A stretch of 64,000 nucleotides of DNA. Origin: an uncultured Lachnospiraceae bacterium. GTDB taxonomy: Bacteria; Bacillota; Clostridia; Lachnospirales; Lachnospiraceae. The position numbers and the translations under genes were made by a program. Positions within the stretch are counted from its first letter, which is position 1, and each line of letters starts with the position of its first letter. The notes beneath the pieces were generated by a model. The model was not told the DNA's origin. It saw only the letters and a program-made list of their open reading frames with translations, and made no database searches. The stretch is from positions 1-64,000 of the forward strand of contig UQAW01000007.1 in the NCBI GenBank assembly GCA_900539175.1, in the 5' to 3' direction. Of the stretch, positions 40,750-49,400 are shown piece after piece.

Positions 40750-41697
40750 TTGTTTAAGTTAGAGTATGCAGAGATATTTGCTTGCCCACGGTGTGGAAGC
40801 AGTATGAAGCTAGGATTTGATGTATTTCAATGTGATGAGTGTAGGATAAAATACAAGTTTCGGAGAGGGATACCTGTCTTATTTAAAGAGCAAGATGAGA
40901 ATCGGAAAAAGGACGAGGTGCAGAAGGGGTATCAGAAGGTGTTTCATTCACTGCAGGAATATGGGCTTGCGGAGTACTCCTCTTTTTTGAATCTAGGTTA
41001 TGCGGATGTAGACGAAGAAGGCAGGAAAATGCGGAAGAAAGAACAGTTGTCTTATAAGCCGAATAAAACTTCGGTCCAGCTTTTGTATGAGCTAATCGGT
41101 GAGTATTCACTAGACGGACACCGGGTTCTGGAAGTCGGATGTGGAAGAGGCGGAAACCTTGCTGAATTGGGGGATATGTTTCAGCCTAAATTGTTGGCAG
41201 GTCTGGATCTATGTTTTGAAAATGTATATCATTGTAGTAAAATACATAGGCTGAAAAATGGCTTTTTCTGCGAAGGTGATGCGCAAAGACTGCCGTTCCA
41301 AAGTGGCTGTTTTGATGATGTAGTTAATATTGAATCTTCTCATTCCTACCCGGAGATAAAAAGCTTTTATCGGGAAGTTTATCGGGTTCTATCGGATGAA
41401 GGTGTATTTTTCTATACAGATGTTATGCCGGTAGAGAAGTTTAAACTATGTGAAGTATTATTAAAAGAGATTGGCTTTAAGATAGCAGAGAGCCGAGATA
41501 TTACACGTAACGTTCTGAAGGCTTGCGAAGAGAAGGCAAAAAGAAGAGCAACAGTATTTGATAACGTGAATATGCAAAATGATATGCTGTTGTTAGCGGA
41601 TTTTCTGGGAATTCCAGGTTCGGATATTTATCAGGAAATGAAAGAGCGTGAACAGATCTATAAAATTATAGTATTAAGGAAACACGCATATAACTGA
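40750..41697 (+). CDS. zinc-ribbon SAM-dependent methyltransferase, trans-acting
   Basis: The TTG at 40750 is chosen because GGAGG (40738-40742) sits 7 bases before it. An ATG two codons upstream (40744) has only one base of spacing. The 315-residue protein begins with a Cys4 zinc ribbon (CPRC, Cys12/15; CDEC, Cys28/31) like those of Trm112- or RlmA-type methyltransferases. A class I SAM fold follows: LEVGCGRGGN near 126, an acidic D-L residue pair after the second strand (GLDLCF), GDAQRLPF and a REVYRVLSDEGVF helix-strand typical of small-molecule methyltransferases. No PKS module here carries a built-in methyltransferase, so this may act in trans on the chain or the finished product. The atom methylated (O, N or C) cannot be told from sequence. 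Confidence 0.85.
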   Translation: MFKLEYAEIFACPRCGSSMKLGFDVFQCDECRIKYKFRRGIPVLFKEQDENRKKDEVQKGYQKVFHSLQEYGLAEYSSFLNLGYADVDEEGRKMRKKEQLSYKPNKTSVQLLYELIGEYSLDGHRVLEVGCGRGGNLAELGDMFQPKLLAGLDLCFENVYHCSKIHRLKNGFFCEGDAQRLPFQSGCFDDVVNIESSHSYPEIKSFYREVYRVLSDEGVFFYTDVMPVEKFKLCEVLLKEIGFKIAESRDITRNVLKACEEKAKRRATVFDNVNMQNDMLLLADFLGIPGSDIYQEMKEREQIYKIIVLRKHAYN

Positions 41698-41731
41698 GTA
41701 GAAATTATCGTTGCAAAGAGGTGAGTGACTT

Positions 41732-44700
41732 GTGAAAAAGATGCTGATATCAAAGAATATAGAGCTTAGTGATTATACGGATGAACATATTACATCAGTT
41801 GATAAAAAAGATATTGCGATTATAGGGATATCTTCAAGGATTGCAGATGCACAGAATTATGATGAATTCTGGGAGATACTAAAGCATGGCAGGGACTGCA
41901 TGAAGAAATTCAGTGAAGAGCGAAAACAGTATATTAATCCTCTTTTCCTGAGCATGGGTGCCAAGCAGGAAGAATTAAGTTATGAAGATTGTTTAGAATG
42001 TGCTTTTTTAGATCATATTGCCAGATTTGATGCCGCTTTTTTTGGTATTTCTCCAATGGAAGCATCGCTTATGGACCCGTCCCAAAAACTATTCCTTACA
42101 GTAGCATACCAGGCAATGGAAGATGCAGGCTACGGCGGTGATGCCCTGCGGGGAAGCAAGACAGGCGTGTACGTTGGATATAGCAGTGATTTTGGTATTG
42201 ATTATAAGAATTATATTCAGATGGTAAATCCGTCCCTTATATCGTTAGCTATGCTTGGAAATATTAAATCCCTAATTGCAGGAAGAATTGCATATCTACT
42301 TGATCTAAAGGGACCAAGTATGCTGGTAGACACCGCATGTTCGTCGACTTTAGTAGCAGTTCATCTAGCCTGTGAAGCAATCAGAAAGGGTGAGTGTGAC
42401 CAGGCAATCTGCGGTGGAGTAAAAGTCATGATTCTGCCTAAGAAAACGGACAAAGAAAGTGAAGTAAGAATTGAGGCCGAAGATGGAAGGGCAAGGACCT
42501 TTGATGACAAATCCGATGGTACAGGTGCGGGTGAAGGCAGTGGAGCTGTTTTACTCAAACCTCTGTATAAGGCAATTCAAGATAAGGATTCTATATACGC
42601 TATAATTAAAGGAAGTGCGGTGAATCAGGATGGAGCATCGGTAGGAGTTTCAGCGCCAAATGGAAAGGCACAGGAAAATGTAATCAAAAAGGCATGGAAA
42701 GAAGCCGGGATTGATCCTGCAAACATTTCCTATGTTGAAACACACGGAACAGGAACACAGCTCGGAGACCTGATAGAAGTAACAAGCTTAAACAATGCAT
42801 TTAGGAAGTATACGAAGAGGAAGCAGTTCTGCTACATTGGAAGTACAAAGACCAATATTGGACATTTAGACAGTGCGGCTGGAATTGCAGGACTGATAAA
42901 GCTTGTTCTTGCTTTGAAAAACAAGGAACTGCCTCCGTTGATACATTTTCATACTCCAAACCGTAAGATTGCATTCCCTGATTCTGCGGTTATAGTGAAT
43001 GACAGATTAAGAAAATGGGAGACGAACGGAGAACGAATATGTGGAATCAGTTCTTTCGGATTAAGCGGGACAAACTGTCACATGGTTCTGCAGGAATGGA
43101 GGGAAGAAGAGCCGAAAAGTAACGAAGCGTCCGAGAAAGAATATCTGTTTGTCTTATCTTCAAAAAGCCAAAATGGCCTTCGGATGTTAGTAAAAGATTA
43201 CATAGCGTGGCTGGTTAAAAACCAGAATTCAGCAATGAAGGATATCTGCTATACCGTACAGGCGGGACGGGGACATTATAAATACAGGCTGGCACTTGTC
43301 GCAGGAAGCGGGAAGGAACTGCTTGACAAGCTTATGAGAATTCATTCCGATTTTGATTCTCTAAACAAACATTTGTTAGATCAGTGCTATTACGGTGAGT
43401 ATTCGGTGATAGCGAATACTCAGGAAAGAAAAAGAACGGGTGAGATTACTTTGGATGAACAAGAAAGACTCAATATAGAAATGCGTAAGCTGTCGGTTGA
43501 AAATGGAGATTCTTTGGATACTCTCAAGAAGATGGCAAGCTTGTATGTGAAAGGGGCCGATGTACCGTGTCAGGAGCTTTTCCGTGGAAAGGGATGCCAT
43601 CGTATCCATCTTCCAGGATATCACATGGAGGAAAAAGAATCCTGGCTGGATATTAATGAAAAAAAAGTAATGCAAAATGTTAGACGGGGTATGCGGCATC
43701 CATATTTACATAGTTTGTGTGTGTGCTCAATTGATAGAGATATCTATGAAACTTCATTTTGCCCTGATATACAGTGGGCATTAAAAGAACATAAGGTAGG
43801 AGAATATTACGTTCTGCCAGGCACAGCTTACATAGAGAGTATGAGGGCAATCGCACAAATTAAATGGAGAAAAGATGCAAGTATTTCCCTAAACGATTTA
43901 GTATTTTTCAAGCCGTTGTCTGTCAAAGAATCAGAGACCGTTATATTGCAGACAATCGTAACGGAGGAAAATGAAGATATCAGATTCGTATTTGCAAGCA
44001 AAGACAGAGTAAGCCAGAAATGGATTACCCATGTGGAGGGAAGGGCTTCTACAGTTCCAGAACCGAAAGCAGAGGAGATGGACATAACCAGAATAACTAG
44101 CCGTCTTCACTTTCATAAGGAAAAATTAGATTACTCTGGCTCAGAATTTGTAAAGGTCGGTGGAAGGTGGAAAAATATCGATTCTTTTTATTCTGGAGAA
44201 GATGAGGTGGTCGTGAAACTAAAGCTACCAGAACAGTATCAAGAAGATCTGGAAGATTTTATGCTTCATCCTTCATTGCTTGACAATGCAGTTAATTTTC
44301 TGATTCAAGGCATTGGAGAGGGGAGATACCTCCCGTTTACGTATAAGAAACTAAATATATATGGTAAGATGCCGCCAGTCTTTTATAGTTATATAAGGAA
44401 AAAGAAAGTCGGCAAGGACACAGATACCGTTACAACGGATATCGATCTGGTGGATGAAGATAGAAAGGTGTTTGTTTCCATTCGGGATTATATAATCAAA
44501 AAAGTGGAAGACGCAGATATGCTTACCCGCAAGCAGCAGTTTTTCTGCCAGAACTGGCAGGCTGCAAAACTGCCAAAAGAGCGCAAGGAAAGAAGAAAAA
44601 AGAAAATTTTGGTTCTTTCAAGTCCGTACAGCAAGGAATCCTCACATAAAGCTTACCTAAAGGCTAATTATGATGTGATAGAAGTGATGTTAGGAGAGGG

Positions 44701-46351
44701 ATGGTGTAAAGAGTCTTTCAATCAATACTGCATAGGATGTACAGAACAGGATTTTGAACGACTTGTTTTGGAGTTAATGGGCGGACAGATGGAAGATATC
44801 TTTGTATTTACAGGATATGGCGTAGAAGACAGTGTATGTGAGATGGAAGAATTCTTAAGACAGAAAAGTTATATGCTAGATAGTTTCTTCTGCCTAATAA
44901 AGGCTCTGGCAAAAAATAAATGGAATAACCCAGTAGATATTACGGTTTTATCCAGGTATGGCTATCAAATCAGGGAAGGTGAATCAGGCAGTTCGTTAAA
45001 TGAAGCATTGTCTGCTTTAGCCAAGGTAGTTTCCCAGGAGTCCATGCATATTAATTGTACCTGCATTGATATGGATGAGAAGACACAAATGCAGGAAGTG
45101 GTAAGTTTGTTAGAAAAATATGAGCTTACACAGGCGGGGTACAGGGATGGACAGCTATATATTCCAGTATTAAAGGATGCAGATGTTGATGAAAAGCGGG
45201 GTAGGGCAAGATTTAGTCCTATGGGAGTATACATTATCACTGGAGGCGCAGGGGGAGTCGGCAAGGTCCTTATGGAGCATATTATCCGTAATGGGGGAAG
45301 AAATCTTTTGTTAGTCAGCAGACATGCAACGCTTACAAAAGAGCAAACGAATACCTATCAGGAACAGGGGATTTCTATAGAGTGTGTGCAGGGAAATGTA
45401 GCTGATTACGAGGCAATGGATAAAATGCTAACCTACGCAAGAAAGAAATTTGGAAAGATTAATGGAATACTTCACTGTGCCGGTAATCCTGGGGATGGTT
45501 TCCTATTCCGTAAAGAAATGCAGGCATTCCAAAAAGTTCTAGAGCCTAAAGTAGCTGGAACCTGGGTGCTCGACAGACTGACACAGGAAGATGAGCTAGA
45601 GTTTTTTGCCATGACTTCATCCATTAATAGTGTAACAGGAGGACAAGGGCAGGGAGATTATTCTTGTGCCAACGCATATCTGGACAGTTTTGCAAAGTGC
45701 AGGAACGCTCGCGGGAAGAGAACCTTTGCAATTGACTGGCCGCTTTGGAATAACACTGGAATGTCAGCGAGATATGATGTAGATAATACAGATAATATAT
45801 TAGAAAAGATGGAACCATCCCAGGCAGGTGACTATTTTGATGCTGTCTTAATGAGCAGTTATCCAAGTGTAATCGTGGGAAATCCAAAGGAAAGTTCTGG
45901 AATTGTCCAGAATGGAACGTTAGCAGTAGAGGATATTACAAGAAAAGAAGTGCCGGAAAATGCACAGACAGAGGGATCTGGAACAGTCAGCATAGAAGGA
46001 AAAGAACTGGATCGGTGCACAGAGACAGAGATAAAGTTGGGCAGTATGGTTGCAGATGTACTAAAGCTTTCTAGGGTGAATTTGTATCAGAATTTCAAAG
46101 AAATGGGCATGGATTCCATAATTGCAGTAAGACTGGTACGTAATATCAACAATGAACTCTCTGACACAGTTGATGTCGCAGATATTTTTACTTATGTTAC
46201 GATTGCTGAATTAGCCAGCTATATCGATAAGAAAACAAAAGCATCACAAAAAAGAGATGCCGCACATTCGCTGGAGGAGATTATGCTTCTACTTGCAAGC
46301 GGAGAGATCAGTATGGAAGAAGCAGAAGAACTTAAAAAATATATCATTTAG
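41732..46351 (+). CDS. trans-AT PKS module: KS-DH-KR-ACP (altered DH motif)
   Basis: Starts at GTG 41732 with AGAGGTG 8 bases upstream; ATG 41741 is the alternative. It has 1539 residues and no N-terminal docking helices. Domains: KS (about 25-450; Cys203 in DTACSST, ETHGTGT, NIGHLD), AT-less linker, DH (about 655-930), KR (GGAGGVG near 1172; Tyr1310 in QGDYSCAN) and ACP (MGMDSI, Ser1462). The DH first motif reads HKVGEYYVLPG from His687. His and Pro-Gly keep their spacing, but the Gly of HxxxGxxxxPG is Glu with a Gly one place earlier; Asp851 is present. It may be active, slow or dead. The KR has an Asp in the loop where B-type KRs carry their LDD signature (GNPGDG), unlike its neighbours. 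The C-terminal tail (LLLASGEISMEEAEEL) suits docking to the 46427 protein. Confidence 0.92.
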   Translation: MKKMLISKNIELSDYTDEHITSVDKKDIAIIGISSRIADAQNYDEFWEILKHGRDCMKKFSEERKQYINPLFLSMGAKQEELSYEDCLECAFLDHIARFDAAFFGISPMEASLMDPSQKLFLTVAYQAMEDAGYGGDALRGSKTGVYVGYSSDFGIDYKNYIQMVNPSLISLAMLGNIKSLIAGRIAYLLDLKGPSMLVDTACSSTLVAVHLACEAIRKGECDQAICGGVKVMILPKKTDKESEVRIEAEDGRARTFDDKSDGTGAGEGSGAVLLKPLYKAIQDKDSIYAIIKGSAVNQDGASVGVSAPNGKAQENVIKKAWKEAGIDPANISYVETHGTGTQLGDLIEVTSLNNAFRKYTKRKQFCYIGSTKTNIGHLDSAAGIAGLIKLVLALKNKELPPLIHFHTPNRKIAFPDSAVIVNDRLRKWETNGERICGISSFGLSGTNCHMVLQEWREEEPKSNEASEKEYLFVLSSKSQNGLRMLVKDYIAWLVKNQNSAMKDICYTVQAGRGHYKYRLALVAGSGKELLDKLMRIHSDFDSLNKHLLDQCYYGEYSVIANTQERKRTGEITLDEQERLNIEMRKLSVENGDSLDTLKKMASLYVKGADVPCQELFRGKGCHRIHLPGYHMEEKESWLDINEKKVMQNVRRGMRHPYLHSLCVCSIDRDIYETSFCPDIQWALKEHKVGEYYVLPGTAYIESMRAIAQIKWRKDASISLNDLVFFKPLSVKESETVILQTIVTEENEDIRFVFASKDRVSQKWITHVEGRASTVPEPKAEEMDITRITSRLHFHKEKLDYSGSEFVKVGGRWKNIDSFYSGEDEVVVKLKLPEQYQEDLEDFMLHPSLLDNAVNFLIQGIGEGRYLPFTYKKLNIYGKMPPVFYSYIRKKKVGKDTDTVTTDIDLVDEDRKVFVSIRDYIIKKVEDADMLTRKQQFFCQNWQAAKLPKERKERRKKKILVLSSPYSKESSHKAYLKANYDVIEVMLGEGWCKESFNQYCIGCTEQDFERLVLELMGGQMEDIFVFTGYGVEDSVCEMEEFLRQKSYMLDSFFCLIKALAKNKWNNPVDITVLSRYGYQIREGESGSSLNEALSALAKVVSQESMHINCTCIDMDEKTQMQEVVSLLEKYELTQAGYRDGQLYIPVLKDADVDEKRGRARFSPMGVYIITGGAGGVGKVLMEHIIRNGGRNLLLVSRHATLTKEQTNTYQEQGISIECVQGNVADYEAMDKMLTYARKKFGKINGILHCAGNPGDGFLFRKEMQAFQKVLEPKVAGTWVLDRLTQEDELEFFAMTSSINSVTGGQGQGDYSCANAYLDSFAKCRNARGKRTFAIDWPLWNNTGMSARYDVDNTDNILEKMEPSQAGDYFDAVLMSSYPSVIVGNPKESSGIVQNGTLAVEDITRKEVPENAQTEGSGTVSIEGKELDRCTETEIKLGSMVADVLKLSRVNLYQNFKEMGMDSIIAVRLVRNINNELSDTVDVADIFTYVTIAELASYIDKKTKASQKRDAAHSLEEIMLLLASGEISMEEAEELKKYII

Positions 46352-46386
46352 CAGGTAGGTGTCAATCAGCATACTAGAAAGGAAAC

Positions 46387-46416
46387 ATATGAAAGACTAG
46401 ATACAGTTTTTCATAT
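46387..46416 (+). promoter_or_regulatory. 12-bp hairpin before the 46427 start codon
   Basis: In the widest intergenic gap (46352-46426), ATATGAAAGACT pairs with AGTTTTTCATAT (12 pairs including one G-T) around a 6-base loop. No U-run follows, so it is not a terminator. A good ribosome site (AAAGGA, 46378-46383) lies before the stem, with a 3-codon ATG-AAA-GAC-TAG frame inside it. Only a weak GAAGAG site lies between stem and true start. Folding would bring the strong site to within about 13 bases of ATG 46427. Confidence 0.45.
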
Positions 46417-46426
46417 AGAAGAGTTT

Positions 46427-49400
46427 ATGGATCAAGTTGAAAAATATGTATTTGATTTAGTAGTGAATCATTCCATACAGCCCAAAGATGCTTCAAATAT
46501 CCTGAAGTTAATCAGTGAAAATGAGAATGAAAAAACAAATGATATTGCGATAATTGGTATGTCATGCCGGTTTTCAAATGCTGATAATTATGAAGAATAC
46601 TGGCAGAACATTATGCATGAGATAAACTGTATTAGAGAGTTCCCGGAGAGACGGAAAGATTACGTCCAGCAGTTTTACAAAGCTATTGATTCTCCCTATA
46701 TTGACCTTCCATTTATGAAAGCCGGTTTCCTGGAATCAATCGAACAGTTTGATGAGTCCATGTTCCGTATTTCACCAAGAGAAGCAAAGGAGATGGATCC
46801 ATTTCAAAGAATGTTTTTAACAGTTGCATTTGAAGCAATGGAGGATGCCGGATATACAGCAAGCCAGATATATGGAACGAAAACTGGGGTTTTTGCTGGA
46901 AGAGATCATACACCTGAGAATCCTTACAAACATATTGCCGGCTCTACGGAGCCGCTGGTTATGACCGGTACATGGACAGGAATTGTGGCCAGCAGGTTTT
47001 CTTATATTTTCAATCTGCAGGGGCCAAGCATGATAATAGATACTTCCTGTTCTTCTGGATTAACGGGTGTGCATCTGGCATGCGAGTCATTAAGACGTGG
47101 AGAATGTGATATGGCAATAGCAGGTGGTGTCCATCTGGAATTTACGGCAAAACAGAGTCTGAATCCAACCTTTACAATGATTGAATCAGAAGAATCCTGT
47201 GTTCGTTCTTTTAGTTCTGGTGCGACAGGAACTGTATGGGGAGAAGGAGTGGCAGCCGTTTTCTTAAAACCGTTGGAGCGTGCGAAAAGGGATGGGGATC
47301 ATATATTAGGAGTCATAAAGGGAAGCGCAATGAATAATGACGGTGCCTCTAACGGTTTGACCGCACCAAATGCACAGGCCCAGTCACAGGTTCTGATAGA
47401 TGCGTGGAAAAACGCGAAAGTTGACCCTAAAACCATTCAGTACATTGAAGCACATGGAACGGGAACAGAACTAGGAGATCCAATCGAAATCAAAGGAATT
47501 CAGGATGCCTTTTCACGTTATACAGATAAAAAGCAGTTTTGTGGCATCGGAACCGTAAAAACCAATATCGGACATACTGTAGCGGCATCTGGAATTGCAT
47601 CCTTAATCAAGGTTATTTTGGCAATGCAGCATGGGGTACTGCCGCCAAGTATTAATTTCAAACAGGCTAATTCCTATATCAACTTTACAGATTCACCGGT
47701 TTATTTTGTAGATAGAATTCAAAAATGGAAAAAGGGAGAAAACCCAAGAAGAGCGGGTATTAGCGCATTCAGCTTTAATGGAACCAACGTACACCTGGTA
47801 TTGGAAGAACCGGAAAGCATTGTATCCGGAGAGGAAATCAAGGAAAAGCCAGAACTGTTTGTTCTTTCTGCTAAAAATGATAAGAGTCTCAAACATTACG
47901 TGGAAGATTGTTACCGGTATATAAACGTGCAGAAAAATGATTCTTTTGACAGTATCATAAAAACGGCACAAGTCAATAAAGAACCATTTGAAAACAGATT
48001 AGCATTTGTTGTTAAAGATGTACAGGAACTGAAAAGAAAATTGAAATATATAGCAGACAATGGTTTACAGGCAGACGATACACAAAAAATATTCTATGGC
48101 GAAATAAAAGGAAAGCATAAAAATATTCAAAAGTTGGATAATTCCCTTGTGGAAAGAGTGGCGGACATAGATCGTCAAACGGTTGCACAGCAGGCTGAGC
48201 TGCTTAATCAATTAGCGCAAGCTTTTGTGGAAGGAAAGCAGATTGATTTTGCGGAGCTTTTCCATTATGGGACATTTGCCAAGGCGAGACTGCCAATCTA
48301 TCCATTGGATTTTAAGAGATACTGGCCAGCAGAACCATTTCCAGAGAAAAAGGATAGACCGAAGGAAATAGAACATCCGCTGTTAAATAAGTGTCTGGTA
48401 CAGTCTATTGACACAGAAATCTACTTAGCCAGATTGAGTCCTAAGATGCACTGGGTACTGAGTGAACATAAGATCCAGGGACATTATGTATTGCCTGGAA
48501 CTGCATATATTGAAATGATCCGTGAAGTAATAAACCTGATAGTTAATGAAGAAACGGTTACATTAAAAGATCTAGTATTCATTTCACCACTCATTGTGGA
48601 GCCGGAAGAAACAAAGGATGTCCAGATTATTATAAAAGAAGAGGAAGGCGGGAAACATATAACGGTTGCAAGCAAAGAAGAGATGCTAGATACATGGGTG
48701 AAGCATGTGGAGACTGTTTGGGTGAAGAGTGAGAAGGAAAAGGTCGGCTTTATTGACATTGATGGCCTGAAGGCAAAATTAAGCAGACAGACAGTACAGC
48801 CAAAAGAAGAACAGAATGACTTTTTCACAATCGGTGACCGCTGGAAGTCAACAAGCGAAATCTATATGGGAAAGGATGAGCTATTGTGTACTTTGAAACT
48901 TCCGGAACAATTTGAGAAGGATTTAGTAGATTACACACTTCATCCAGCATTGTTGGATAATGCCGTGAATTTTTCTATTCAGAATATTGGAGACGGAATG
49001 TACCTTCCATATGCTTATAAAAAGATAAAAATATTACATAAGATGCCAAATGTATTTTATAGTCTGGTTCGTAAAAAAGATAATATAGAAAATACAGAAA
49101 TCATTACAGCAGACGCATGGCTTATGGACCAGGAAGGAAATGTGTTTGTAGAAATAGAGGATTACAGCATTAAAAAAGTACATTCTCATGAATTTGAAAA
49201 CAGGTATAAAAGCTTAAAAGGCCAGCAGCCACAATTCTATAAAACCGGATGGGAGAAGACAGAGGAAGAACCTGACTGGGAGGAAAAGGATTCAGGGAAC
49301 ATTTTGGTGTTTGAGGATACCAATGGTCTAGGAAGCAAGGCAAAAGAATTGTATGGAAACCAAAATATAATTACGGTATCAGCCGGAAACCAGTATGCCC

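Noticed and set aside
41732..46351. KS domains as non-elongating (KS0)
   Set aside because: Every KS in the window keeps the active Cys, the His of HGTGT or HGSGT and the His of N-x-GH, so none can be called KS0 on motif loss.
46387..46416. Hairpin as a transcription terminator
   Set aside because: No run of T follows the stem, and the downstream gene continues the same assembly line, so termination here would make little sense.
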